This document shows positions 32,886 to 43,079 of a stretch of 64,000 bases of DNA, piece after piece. The translations under genes and the position numbers were made by a program. Under the pieces are notes generated by a model, which was not told the origin of the DNA, ran no database searches, and saw nothing but the letters and a program-made list of their open reading frames with translations. Source of the DNA: Isoetes taiwanensis (taxonomy: Eukaryota > Streptophyta > Lycopodiopsida > Isoetales > Isoetaceae); assembly GCA_021234155.1 (NCBI GenBank), contig JAJEKV010000085.1, forward strand, positions 2,430,896-2,494,895, given 5' to 3'. How positions within the stretch are numbered: position 1 is the stretch's first letter; each line of letters starts with the position of its first letter.

Positions 32886-33079
32886 ACGTAAAGTTAAGGG
32901 GGGAGAATATTTCCTGCCACGTGGCGCCGTCGTAGCCACAAAACTCTGATTAATTCATTATCAGCCAGCATCGGAGGAGAAGAAGCCAGCATCGGAGGAG
33001 AGGAAGCGAGCTGCAGCAGATTATCTGTTTTAAGATTGCTTGAAATATGGCGAAATATTCTCCCCCCTAACTTTACGTG
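32885..33079. mobile_element. MITE-like element with 28-bp terminal inverted repeats
   Basis: Left end CACGTAAAGTTAAGGGGGGA followed by GAATATTTC (32885-32913) is matched in inverted orientation by GAAATATTC and TCCCCCCTAACTTTACGTG (33052-33079), with a single extra base. Weaker inverted similarity (CATTTT) extends a few bases outward on both sides. The interior contains a 21-base tandem pair (CAGCATCGGAGGAGA twice, 32966-33006). The total is about 195 bp, with no ORF. No clear target duplication was found, because the left end abuts the 99-bp foldback. Confidence 0.7.
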
Positions 33080-33089
33080 CTTAAAATGA

Positions 33090-34130
33090 ATTTCTTATCT
33101 CCTATGATGATATTTTGTTTACTTCACAATCAGTCTCCACCTTTAAAGAAGAGACCTTTAAAGAAGACTGGATTTGACAATGTTGCACTTTGGCACCTAG
33201 TAGTTATATTTAATTAATGGTTACTTTAGGATGATTCAGTGGTTTAGACATATCATTAGTCCTCAAAAGTGTGCCCTCCAAACAATGAGACTCCCTTAAA
33301 ACACATGGGTCATCACCAAAAGTGTTGTATGTTCTCAACCTCATTACCTTAATTTTATGCAACATATGCTCCTCATGTAAAAGACCTATAATTCTAGCAT
33401 TGTAACTATACCAAATTCCTAAATAAAACCTACATATTGTTAAAGGCAACAACCAATAAATGTCCAATATCCACCGACCATTTCATATGATACTTCCGCC
33501 ATTTATACCCAACTATTCTTTTACCCTTTCCCTCACCCTCTCCCACAAGCCTGTTCTATTATTAGTAAACATCAAGCATTCATATATTGCCAAACATGAT
33601 TAATACATGATTATGCCAAACATGCTAAACTAATTTTGTTGGTATAACATCTGCAAATGTTACCATAGAATGCATTTGCCAATTTCCTCCAGGGCTGTCA
33701 TTTAGTCATCATTTACTACATCAAAAAAATGATGGCATGTGCTCTACTGGAAACTGGTCTTCTTGCTTAGCTTAATGTACTTATATGGAAAAAGTGGAAG
33801 ATGTTTAGCATGCTCTGCGCTGGAGGATGCTTAATCGGCTCAAAGAATAAAGCATATCTTTCATGATAAAATGCACAACCGAGAAGTTCAACCAACTTAG
33901 TTGTCATATTCATAATTAGAACTTCCTGAACACAGAATGAACAATATGACATAAATAATGGTTGATTGATTGGAAGAAAAGAATAAACCCCTGTCAACAG
34001 CCAAACAGCTCTGAGGGTCTTGCAGCAAGTTATCATCGAACTAAAAGCTTTGATGATAGAGAACAGTGATGAAAAAAGCTCTGGCATATTGCAAGCTAGA
34101 TCTGAAGGCATAAGAATGCCTCAAATCTAG
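33090..34130. other. No gene seen; downstream of bL12m
   Basis: No recognisable coding sequence. The minus-strand ORFs at 33210-33467 and 33767-34111 lack known motifs; the second may overlap the 3' untranslated region of the bL12m gene. Confidence 0.5.
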
Positions 34131-34189
34131 ATGAAAGAGTATTTAAACACAGCAGCAGAAAATACCTGCTTAGATGATCAGATGCCTCT

Positions 34190-34798
34190 TTACTCCATAA
34201 CTGCGGTGCCTCCTGCTGCTGTAATCTTTTCAATTATTTGTGTGGCCTCCTCCTTGGTCGCACCTTTCTTCAATATGGCTGGTGTCTTCTCAACCAGTTC
34301 TTTTGCTTCTTTCAAGCCCAAGTTAGTAAATGCACGAACCTCCTTAATAATTTTGATTTTGGCAGATGCCTCATACTTTTCTAGCTTTATATCAAAGGCC
34401 GTTTTTTCTGCAGGCTTTTCAGCCTCAACAGGTGCAGCTGCTGCGGCCTGCGCACCACCAGACATCATGCCAGCCATTGGAATATCTGGCATACCCAGTT
34501 TCTGTTTCAAGAGTTCATTCAGATCAGCAACTTCCAAAAGAGTAAGATTGGCAATATCATCGGCAAGCTGATAAAGCTTAGAAGATGGGGGTGTAGGTTG
34601 TTCACTGGGATCATTAGGTTCGGCCTCAAGCACCATAACCCCAAGGCTTCGACCTGTCTGGAATTTTAGCTCACGACTGCTATGAAACCCTAACCAACAT
34701 CCATTACTGCCCACATTGTTCTGACCATCCAGACAGCGCTTGAAATGCCGGACTGCCAAGCGGCCAAATCCAGAAATTCTAAGAACAGATCGAATCAT
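34190..34798 (-). CDS. Mitochondrial large-subunit ribosomal protein bL12m (L7/L12), nuclear gene
   Basis: A 202-codon intact, intronless ORF. Residues 1-60 form an Arg/Ser-rich, acid-poor presequence (MIRSVLRISGFGRLAVRHFK), as expected for mitochondrial import. Residues 74-103 match the N-terminal dimerisation domain (LADDIANLTLLEVADLNELL). Residues 112-131 are the Ala/Gly-rich hinge. Residues 132-202 form the C-terminal factor-binding domain with the diagnostic NLGLKEAKELVE and KKGATKEEA segments. bL12 forms the ribosomal stalk that recruits elongation factors. The length suits a mitochondrial rather than plastid bL12, and the sequence is closest in my judgement to plant mitochondrial L12; targeting is an inference. 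The ATG is preceded by a leader containing a short upstream ORF and a telo-box. Confidence 0.93.
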   Translation of the reverse strand: MIRSVLRISGFGRLAVRHFKRCLDGQNNVGSNGCWLGFHSSRELKFQTGRSLGVMVLEAEPNDPSEQPTPPSSKLYQLADDIANLTLLEVADLNELLKQKLGMPDIPMAGMMSGGAQAAAAAPVEAEKPAEKTAFDIKLEKYEASAKIKIIKEVRAFTNLGLKEAKELVEKTPAILKKGATKEEATQIIEKITAAGGTAVME

Positions 34799-34842
34799 AC
34801 CTTTGGGTTTTCGATGCCGGACCTGCAGAACTGGTCGAGATC

Positions 34843-34866
34843 TCAGACATCCATGCTCTGCTCCAT
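34843..34866 (-). promoter_or_regulatory. Short upstream ORF in the bL12m leader
   Basis: On the minus strand ATG GAG CAG AGC ATG GAT GTC TGA (34866-34843) is a seven-codon ORF plus stop, ending 44 bases before the bL12m start codon. If the leader is transcribed from further upstream, as the telo-box position suggests, ribosomes would meet this ORF first. Whether it lowers translation is unknown. Confidence 0.5.
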
Positions 34867-34869
34867 TCT

Positions 34870-34879
34870 AAACCCTAAA
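34870..34879 (-). promoter_or_regulatory. Telo-box (AAACCCTAAA) upstream of bL12m
   Basis: AAACCCTAAA on the plus strand, 72 bases 5' of the bL12m ATG; a second partial AACCCTGAG-type word lies at 34880-34890. Telo-boxes are common in promoters and leaders of plant ribosomal-protein genes. The match is exact; the function is inferred from its known association. Confidence 0.55.
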
Positions 34880-35087
34880 ACTCAGGGTTCTTATTCTTAA
34901 ATCCTTACCAATTTTTTTACACTTTTTCTAAATGTTAAAAACACACGGACCGAGCCACGACTTAAAAGTTGGTTGTTTAAGATCAATGTTGAAATGTATT
35001 AGATAATTTCCCGGGCCCAGAAATTTTTTCCAGCCGGAATCCAATGGCCGGAAAATATCAAACGTAATTAACACTTGCTTGAAATTA

Positions 35088-35405
35088 TGCAGAATAGAAT
35101 AGAATGTTTTTTAACGGAAAGGATTCTTGCCCATCCTTGACCTGCAAAATTCAGTGCCTCCCACTGATCCGTCATGACCAGATTATGCAGGTTAGGGGGC
35201 TGGCAAGAATGCCTACCCCTTTCCGGTCCGGGGGATCTTGAAGGTTGGGTGCTGGTTATAAGAATGATCCAAGAATCAGCAAGAATGCATATCCACTTAC
35301 CTTGACATAGAAAAGGATGGGGTCAGGCATTTTTATTGCTCCATGACCTCAGATTCTTTAGGTCATGAAGGCAGCAAGAATGGCTAACCCCATTCAGTTC
35401 TATGC
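35088..35405. repeat. Degenerate CAAGAATGC-type repeats and a possible LINE tail
   Basis: On the minus strand 35088-35125 reads TTTCCGTTAAAAAACATTCT with an ATTCT tail, resembling a shortened LINE tail. Downstream on the plus strand GGCAAGAATGCCTACCCC, AGCAAGAATGCATATCC and AGCAAGAATGGCTAACCCC recur at 35202, 35279 and 35372, with the inverse GATTCTTGCCCATCC at 35122. A dispersed repeat of unknown type. Confidence 0.4.
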
Positions 35406-35409
35406 CATC

Positions 35410-36110
35410 AAGAAAATGTAACCTGATTCTACCGGTTTTCTCAAGGCGAGTTATCATTATAATCAAGACTAGTTGAAGAATCTGCAAGAAAGCTCGTCCA
35501 CTTTTCTTGATGTTATGTTAATTGTATAACTACAATCCGTTGAGTTAGAACCAACCAGATAATGTACCAATTGAGCATGTCCAAAACAAAGATGGCTTTG
35601 TATGTGCTATATCATTTTATAGACACATCTTGTGTAACTTACTAAGATTTTGGGAGCCCACAAAGTCGACTATTTTGGATTTTCCAATTGCCTGTAGCGA
35701 TGCTGGAGGTTCATACAGGAGGTAAGAAGGTAAACACTCCAGATTTTTGAGTTGTAGGGGTTGTGGCTTTGGTAATTGAATTCTTCTGTAGAGGCAATCA
35801 CTTACTCATCTAGCCATGGAGGGAGCCATGCAGGAATCTCGCCATGAATATGTAGAGTTAACGATTTTCTTTGCCTCTGTTTGAGATCTAAAATACACGG
35901 TGATGCTATGAGCATGTTCTTGAGCTAGAACCTTAAAATTTAGCAGCACTCCTCGCTGTTTTTAGCTCTATAGATGGGGATTCATGTTAGATAGGGCAGG
36001 TTGAACTGGGGTGTATTTTAGATGCTAATGAAGCAGCTAGAGCATGCACTTGCCCTTTCTCTATCCAGGGCACTTAAAAATCTAGGTATGGCAGTAGGAT
36101 TCTTTAGAAG
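35410..36110. other. No gene seen
   Basis: AT-rich unique-looking sequence with no recognised coding region or repeat boundary. Confidence 0.5.
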
Positions 36111-36111
36111 T

Positions 36112-37100
36112 TCCTTTAATTTTTTATTTTTTTATTTTTTTTGAGGGTAAGAGTATACTTTTATTATTATAAGGTATAAGATACATCAAGTCCCCATATT
36201 TGGGAAGATAGGAAGAATTATGAGCAAAGATAGGAATTATAGGGATCCTCCATCATCGTGTACTCTGAAGGCTACCACCTCTTCTTCCCCACCACATGGG
36301 TATTATAAGGAGGATCATCTATCTTCTCCACATGGGTAAGTACTATAGAGTAAGGTAGCTTCCGTTCCATGGCTGGATCATCCCTAAATTTAACAATTAA
36401 TTCTGAATAGCTACATCATTTACCACCATTTCAGTTGCTTCCATACTATCCGTATTGAGCCAGTGGCACCTGAAGAAGGAATAGAAGCCTTCCAAGGTCC
36501 CGACTCTATCAAGTTCTCTATTATACCTCATACCTTTTTGTCTATGGTGTGCAAGAGCCATCATTGCAACTTCCAAATTGAAGTAGTTTTTCAATTTTCC
36601 AATATGCATCCCCCCCATAGACAACATCGCAATGGTGTTTCCGGACTACCCATATTGCAATGTTAACTAGCTTAAGCTTCAATGCGCTTTATGTCCGAGG
36701 CTCAGATCAATTCTCGCCGACCGGTTGTTGCATTGATAGACCAATAATGGGACTGACCCAATGCCGTAATTTCAGAATCTTTGGGCAGAAAATGAGGGTG
36801 TCCAATAGATTCCCGATCTTGACAACCAAGTGGACATTTATCATCCCCTATGATATCCTTGTTATAGAGCTTCTCTTTTGTGCTAAGCCCCTCCTGAAGG
36901 GCCAACCATCTGAAGAATTGAATCTTTCTAGAACATAAAGATTTCCAGGAGTTGGCTAAAACTGCTTTAGCTTCCCCATTATTTAATCCAAGCGTAATCT
37001 CAGCTTTTAATGGGGTATCCTCACCAAGAGATCGATATATCCTTGCGACACTGTAGTGCATATGCCCCTCAAGTTCCTTTAATCCATCAAAATCCATCCA
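36112..37100 (-). pseudogene. LINE 3' fragment with A-rich tail, minus strand
   Basis: The minus-strand frame 36702-37097 contains a zf-RVT-like LINE domain: SRKIQFFRWLALQEGLSTKE, then KCPLGCQDRESIGHPHFLPKD, with the CPxxC...H arrangement. Further frames (36397-36627) continue the RT tail. The element ends with an A-rich (TTTTTTA on the plus strand) tract at 36112-36141, typical of a LINE end. Frameshifts break the reading frame. It resembles the 14.7-16.1 kb fragment in type but not closely in sequence. Confidence 0.6.
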
Positions 37101-37639
37101 TGTTTGCTGGTTATATGTCTATTATCTTCCTATTTGATGAATGCACCTCATACTTGCATATCTAATAGTGATGTTTAGGTAGAGAGAAATACGTTGCTTC
37201 TCGTATAAAAGATGTACTTACTCTGAGAGATAAAATATAGGGAGCTATCTTGAGGTATCAGGATCCTTTATAGGCTAGAATGCATAGTGGATTTGCCATT
37301 GTCATCTATAGATGGTTTTAACATTATCTACAATATGTTACCAAACCCATTCCTGAGTTGCATAGTTGGCTATTATTCCAGCAAGGTTGGTTCTTTTAAT
37401 CTAAGTTGAGCAGGATAAGGGCTACAAGATTCCCAAATTGAGACTGTCCAGCTTGTTGTTTGACATCAAAAGATGTCCTTGTGTTCCTTAACACATCAAA
37501 AATCGTATAAATGTTACCTTTCAAAGGCCAAAAGGCCTAAAGTTAGCTCACATCCAGTCTATAATAAAGATTTTGAAATCAGACGAGAGATATAAAAAGG
37601 TTACTCTAAACTTTATTGTTGTGTAGATAAAAAATTAGG

Positions 37640-37842
37640 CTATTTATTAGTGTCCCCACAAATTTGAGGATTTGAAACCTAGATTAGAGATAAAAAGCGC
37701 ATGAAGTGCTCCAGGCTCGTGCTCCTGTGGCATCTTTGTGTGGTTGCACAGTTAGATGAGACATGTAAATTTTGTACTTTTTCTCTGATTAATAAACTTT
37801 TTGGCTTTCGTCCTTCAAAAAAAAAAAAAAAAAAAAAAAAAA
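37640..37842 (+). mobile_element. Retroposed 3' end with 26-nt poly(A)
   Basis: AATAAA at 37791-37796 is followed 20 bases later by 26 consecutive A residues (37817-37842). Upstream is TGTACTTTTTCTCTG and a non-coding stretch. This is the signature of an LINE-mediated insertion: either a heavily truncated LINE or a processed transcript. The source gene is not recognised. The pure poly(A) suggests a fairly recent event. Confidence 0.6.
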
Positions 37843-38407
37843 GCATATATGAACCATATAAATCTGGACCCATTAAATCATCTATGAACATCTTTAACAA
37901 TTATATGACAATATTTCTGATGAGCTACTTTCGGTTAATGTTGAAATGGCAAAGTGCAATTGCACATATAAATATGGACTCATAAATCCTAACATTGTTT
38001 CACATAATGAAAATATGGAGCTCTAAAGGGACTACATTGATCCCAATTTGAGGTGGACCGAATTCACACTTGAAAAACAAGCAAAGGTATTTGCATACTG
38101 CAATAATAATGAAGTAGATGCTCAAGAGACAATCCCCCAACAATTGTCTTTCAGAGATTCATTGATTAAGTATGTCTTTGAACTGAACCCAAAATGAATT
38201 ACGAACTGGTTAACAAAGTCTGAGCACGTGAAGAATATGTGCCTCAGGTGGATAAAGTAATGTCCAGTGGAAATAAGAAAGACGCTCTATATGGATATTA
38301 CAAGAAACTAGTTGTGGCTTTCGAACTTGTTAACACAACTCCAAACACAACCATCCAAGTAAGGAAAAATATCAGAGTATGCCCTGACTGGCACAACAAT
38401 TTTCAAC

Positions 38408-38512
38408 GAAATACCAATGTCAGACATTGTGTTATGGAATGTGATTATGAGAGGATATGACATGACGTATGAGGGCGAGTTAGTCATAAATATCTTTGAA
38501 GCCATGCAATAG
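38408..38512 (+). pseudogene. PPR-like fragment
   Basis: A 34-codon open stretch reads EIPMSDIVLWNVIMRGYDMT followed by YEGELVINIFEAMQ, which fits one PPR unit of the PLS type ('D.VLWN.MI.GY...G....ALN.F..M'). The surrounding frames (38040-38400) contain open but unrecognised sequence with stops. A single repeat is weak evidence. Confidence 0.35.
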
Positions 38513-38519
38513 CAGTTCT

Positions 38520-39725
38520 TAAACAAACACTAGAATCATGCGTTTTAATGAGCTGCAAACTAGCTAAACATTCTTTTGGAGTAAAGACCCAATGAACTAT
38601 TTTAAATACAATAATTCCAAAATGTATATAGTTTATAAAATGTCAATGTTTATCATTATGCAGAACCATGAATTAATCCATGGCATAAATTACAACTCAA
38701 GGTTGATTTACCAGCATGAGATAACAAAAATCAATGAGATATAAAGCACTCAACATCTCATTCCACCAAAGTTCTCTTCCACCGTTGGATTATACCTTGG
38801 TTTTCATAAAATCCTTCAACTTCAAAATGGTAAACAATCTTTTCTCTCCATTTTCAGTATTGAACTTCTCTCTGTTGATATCTCATAATTAGTTGTATTA
38901 ACGACCATCTGCTTGCTTGTTTCTTTTTTATCAAGCATATGACTGGCCCGATTACAACATGAGAGACACCAACCAAAGTTAATCACTGCACAAAATTTGA
39001 AACTTTCAACCTTTTAAATTTGGCAACCACTACGAAGTCCCAACACTATATGAATGCTAAATTCCGTTTGGATATTGTAATTAGCATGAGTGTGCAACCA
39101 TCTTCAATTGTTTGCCTGCAAATATGAGCCTCTGCTGGTTAGGATCTTCTCTTTACATTATCAATTGTATCAGAGAATTCTACCTACAGTTTAGAGTTAT
39201 GATACTGGTAAGAGTCTTCAAAAAAATTTGACATGCCCATGAAAATAAAGCACAACATCGGAAGGGAGCAAGGAAGTAGTAGATGACCTTGAATAGTGTT
39301 ATGGACAAGCAACAATACCTTCTGAACTTCCTGTTTATATTGCATGCTAGCATGCTAACGTTTTGCAGAAGACTGGAGAACATATCATGCTCTGAGTTTT
39401 TGTTTTAGTATAGTACCTTCCTGTGCAGGCTATTATAGCAATTGGCATTTAGTATGCAAAGAACCATGCTAACCTTTCTACAAAAGGCTGGAGGACACAT
39501 CTTGCTCTGAGGTCCTTTTTAATGTAATAGCTTTCTGTGCAGGACTGCATTTGATGTGCATAACTTTCTTTGTGGGCATAACCTATTCTATTCTATTCTA
39601 TTCTATTCTATATTTGTTCTATTGAGCAGAACCATATTTTATTTGTATTCATTGCCTTTTACAGTAGACAAAAGAGTGAACAGTTTCTTTCAATCTCAAA
39701 ATGTTGATCTTCTGCTCGATTTTCA
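38520..39725. other. No gene seen; ATTCT microsatellite
   Basis: No coding region was recognised. A perfect (ATTCT)n microsatellite occupies 39584-39610; the same unit forms the tails of LINE copies at 29650 and 57770, but no LINE tail block precedes it here. At 39330-39540 two diverged copies of a GCATGCTAACNTTTTGCAGAAGACTGGAG-like segment, about 115 bases apart, are present (39350 and 39466). Confidence 0.5.
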
Positions 39726-39729
39726 GACT

Positions 39730-39881
39730 GCAATCTGGAACCTGTGGAGCTAATTCACCTGGTTTCCAGTAATCCAAAACCTCTCCTATCTGCTAAATAT
39801 ATTGTAAGACCATATGATGCAGGATACATCGTCAATTTTCCAAATGATATTTCCACCTGGCCTTACAAACTTTCTTCCCGT
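39730..39881 (+). pseudogene. Exon-like fragment of an unidentified plant protein
   Basis: An open stretch reads NLEPVELIHLVSSNPKPLLS then YIVRPYDAGYIVNFPNDIST and WPYKLSSR, with codon usage and amino-acid composition of a real protein. It is followed by CCG|TGTATATC, a possible splice donor. I do not recognise the protein. Downstream exon-like pieces at 40248-40355 and 40730-41456 may belong to the same gene. TTTCGACCA tandem repeats start right after the putative donor. Confidence 0.45.
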
Positions 39882-39894
39882 GTATATCTTACCT

Positions 39895-40060
39895 TCTTCG
39901 ACCATTTCGACCATTTCGACCACATTGATTATCATTTCGACCATAGATAGATTTTAACTCTAAATTCGGCCACATTTAATACCATAATTTTGCTATGATT
40001 TAGAGTGATTTCGACCATAGATAGATTTTGATTCTAATTTTGATCACATTTTATACTGTT
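39895..40060. repeat. TTTCGACCA tandem repeat
   Basis: TTTCGACCA occurs five times in 39895-40020, and the block ATTTCGACCATAGATAGATT recurs about 75 bases apart (39933 and 40008). If the flanking exon-like pieces are real, this lies in an intron. Confidence 0.6.
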
Positions 40061-40247
40061 TGGATGTCTGACTTATTTCCAATGGCTTTGAACTGATCTA
40101 TACAGTAAGAACTCGTAACTTACGTGGAAGGTGCAGTAGGAATCTTTTCTTCTTTAATTGCACATTTCTTGAACCAAACAGTTTTATCCTTCAATTGTGA
40201 GATTAACATTCACATTATTTGCTTTGTAGTTCGAAGATTAGGGGTCA

Positions 40248-40355
40248 ATGCCCACAGAAGATATGCTACAAGAAATATTGGAGAAAGGTGGATACGAAGC
40301 CTTTAAAAAGAAAATGATAGCAAAGGGATTTGCACCAAAAAAAGATAGGTCTAAT
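40248..40355 (+). pseudogene. Second exon-like fragment of the unidentified gene
   Basis: EDMLQEILEKGGYEAFKKKM followed by IAKGFAPKKDRSN is an uninterrupted, lysine-rich, helix-prone segment that looks evolutionarily constrained. The pyrimidine-rich tract before TTGTAG (40218-40229) could be an acceptor. The open frame decays at 40360 into a dispersed repeat (40398-40500). Protein family not recognised. Confidence 0.45.
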
Positions 40356-40397
40356 TTACTATATTGTGCTCAAAATATGTGTTGCCCTAATCTTGTT

Positions 40398-40500
40398 TTT
40401 TGGGTTGCCCCTAGGGGGGCAAACCCTTGTTTATGTGGGTTTGTGGCATATCCTAGGTATATGCTAGAATATACATAGAATATGCTGGTGACTGCTCAAA
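40398..40500 (+). repeat. Dispersed repeat with inverted copy at 56560-56715
   Basis: GGGTTGCCCCTAGGGGGGCA then AACCCTTG, later GGCATATCCTAGGTATATGC and AGAATATGCTGG. The reverse complement of this order is found at 56590-56715 (GGCATATTCTAGGCATATGC, TACCTAGAATATGCC, CAAGGGTTTGCCCCCTTAGG). GGGTTGCCC...GGGCAAACCC is itself palindromic. A MITE-like unit; the second copy extends further upstream. Confidence 0.6.
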
Positions 40501-40729
40501 ACCTATTGCTACATGTAAACTGGCGGTCACTTGCATTACGGGCCGCTGATGTTTGAATGGGATAACCGGCAATGGCAAGAGAGAGCATCTGGCTATGGCA
40601 ACCCGCAAGAGGCGAAGCCCTCCAACCATTTTTGGGGGGCAGGGTCTTTGGATTATATGGCTCTAGATCCATTACCATTAGCAGATTCAAGAAAGATTTG
40701 TATCAGATAGAAGACCCAGGCTATTCAAG

Positions 40730-41456
40730 ATGAAAGAATTCTGGTTTGAACGACGTCTAGGCAGGCTGGAACGGCGATGGCGTGAGAGGGAAGCGGCAAT
40801 GTCCATGGCAACTCGAACTAGGATTAAGCTTGAGAAGGGGGAGAGTAGTCTCGGTGCCAGACTTGGCCGGGAAAGAGGCGATCATGGTAGCCAGCTTGCA
40901 AATGGAGACGAAATTTTACAGCCATCTCTACAAAATGAGAATGAAACTAGAGTTTCTAGAGCACCTAGAAGGAATCGGGTGCAGAACAATGCAAACCCCG
41001 CCCCGGATGGCATTATGGATCGATCGTTACTCAAACGTAGAGAAGCATTAGAACCGGGTATCATAGCATCGTAAAACAGTTAATGGTGGAGAAAGATGAA
41101 TTGATACGATTTAGTGATCAAAAATTTGACAACATGATGAATGATGTTGATGCCCTTCATAGCAAAGTAAGTCATCCTCGGGAGCAAGTTGCAGATGCCG
41201 GGCACTGCTAGAATCTTTGCAGACTTTGCAGAGAAAAGAAGGCCCAACAGCTGCAGATTTCCTTCATGGTGTAATTGAAAATTTTGGAAGAGGACCTCTT
41301 TCGGTCCAACCGTGATGGGGGTACAAACATTGATTGGTTTGCACTTGGGCTTAAGGCATCCGCAATTATGGGTGAAGCACATGGGGCCTCAACTATGCTT
41401 GGTCCTATTGATACCAAAATTCTAAGCAGAGGAAGCCGCACCAAGAAGGAGGAATA
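40730..41456 (+). pseudogene. Decayed coding region, coiled-coil-like, unidentified
   Basis: Several overlapping plus frames look coding: RRLGRLERRWREREAAMSMA (40760-40820), SLQMETKFYSHLYKMRMKLE then FLEHLEGIGCRTMQTPPRMA (40890-41010), ELIRFSDQKFDNMMNDVDAL (41098-41160), and LKILEEDLFRSNRDGGTNID followed by WFALGLKASAIMGEAHGAST (41265-41400). The frame changes repeatedly, so it is a pseudogene or a gene with errors. The pieces are charged and helix-prone. I could not name the family. It lies between exon-like pieces upstream and PPR sequence downstream. Confidence 0.45.
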
Positions 41457-42219
41457 AACTCTGCTGATTGCACCCGGCCCGCGAAGTGTGAAGAAAGCGG
41501 GCCGGTGATGATCAAAAGATCGAGACCCGACAAGAACATGGAAACAATGTTCAAAGTTTTTGCGTGTTCGAAGCGCACGACTTTGAGGCCCTTGTGCTAA
41601 ATAGGACTTCGTTTTCTCAAACAAGAGGAAAACATTTTTGCTTTGTCTTTCCTTGTGAAAGATGGTCGTGCTTGAAATAACTTGTGGAAAAGAATGCCAT
41701 GTCAGTAGTCCCAAGAAATGTCCCTTGGGGCTGCCGTTGCAATCTTCTTCTCTCTCGATGGGTTTCTTCCATAGATACGTCTCTAAGCAGGATTTCATAC
41801 CAAGGTTTTAGATTTGGATGGTTTCATCGCGGAATTGAGAATTGATGACAATATAGAAATTGTTTTAACATCATTTATCGTGTCATTTATCGTGTCAAAG
41901 TTGAAAATGTTTGTGAAATTAACAGGTTTGATATTTAGCGCCGTGTTTTCCATGAAGTAGGCTGATGGCAAAACTTTGTTCTAAAGCTAAAGGCGTAAGA
42001 CATGACCGGCAATTAGCGGCATTAGTTATGCATTACTCTCCTTGGGGCCTGCCTTTGCAATCTTCTTCTCGGTCATCATCTGCATCCTAGTGCTCACGCT
42101 CTTTGCCAGGTAGTGTCATGTCATTTGTGGGCAGTTATTAACAAGCAATCTAGATCTCTGTATTGTTCCTCTGGGTTAACTGGCGGCAGCTTGAAAACTC
42201 GAAGGAAATGCAAGATAAA

Positions 42220-43070
42220 CTCCAGCGAATGAGCAATCATATATCGTGTTAGCATCAGTTTACATGTCGAACGGATTACTTGACAAAGCTGAAACCGCTG
42301 TTAGGATTCTGGAGAAGAGGGACTTCAAAAGGTCAATGTCCTTCCATGACATATTGTTAAGAATGTATACACGATTGGAAAAGCCGGAGATGTTGAGAGG
42401 ATTTGGAAAACTATGCCTCAGAAAGACAAGCAAAGTGACTATTTTTCACTTCTTGAGGACCTGTCAAACAAGGGAGAGGTTGAGAGATGCGAAGAAGTTT
42501 CAAAAGAAATGGAATCTCTGAAACTTGGATGGTCATCCATCTTGTGTCAATTCAATGCACTTCTTGGTGCTTATTCCAGAAGGGGCTTATTGAAAAATCG
42601 AGAGACATTAACAAAACAAATGGACTTGTTAGGTTGTAGACCCGGATAGAGTCACTGGTCACCATCCGCAAGAGCCTATGTAAACAAATGATAATGTGGA
42701 TCAAGCCTTAGAGACATTGAGAATCTTTAATGGAACTAAGGCGAAGCCTGTTCACATCCGCCATGAAACTATGCTTGTTCTTTTGGAGGAGATAGCGAAA
42801 AGGCAGAAAAGCTGTTTAGTCAATGTAGATCATTAGGTTACTCCAAGAGTCTGCCTCTATGGAATGCATTGCTTAAAGTTTATTGTAAAGCCGGTTATCC
42901 TCCATATGGCTTTGTTCAAAGAATGTGGGGTGACGAGGTTAAACCAGATGAAGAAACAAAACGGCTTTTGGCTGGATGAAATGTAGAGATTGGATAGATA
43001 ATAAGAAAAGTGATGCAGCCAGAGTTTGAAAGATTTTGAAGTATATGTTGACTTCAAGACATCTCAGTCA
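42220..43070 (+). pseudogene. PPR protein pseudogene (P class)
   Basis: EQSYIVLASVYMSNGLLDKA and SFHDILLRMYTRLEKP (42220-42390), then after a frameshift KDKQSDYFSLLEDLSNKGEV and ILCQFNALLGAYSRRGLL (42420-42595), show the 35-residue PPR period. After about 42600 further frames (LPLWNALLKVYCKAGYP near 42850, SWMKCRD near 42970) continue with multiple shifts. PPR proteins act in organelle RNA metabolism. At least four frameshifts make this copy non-functional. No start or organelle signal can be assigned; it may be the 3' part of the decayed gene at 39.7-41.5 kb. Confidence 0.7.
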
Positions 43071-43079
43071 AGGATAGTT

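Noticed and set aside
34131-34571. 146-codon plus-strand ORF
   Set aside because: It is antisense to the bL12m coding region and explained by its codon bias.
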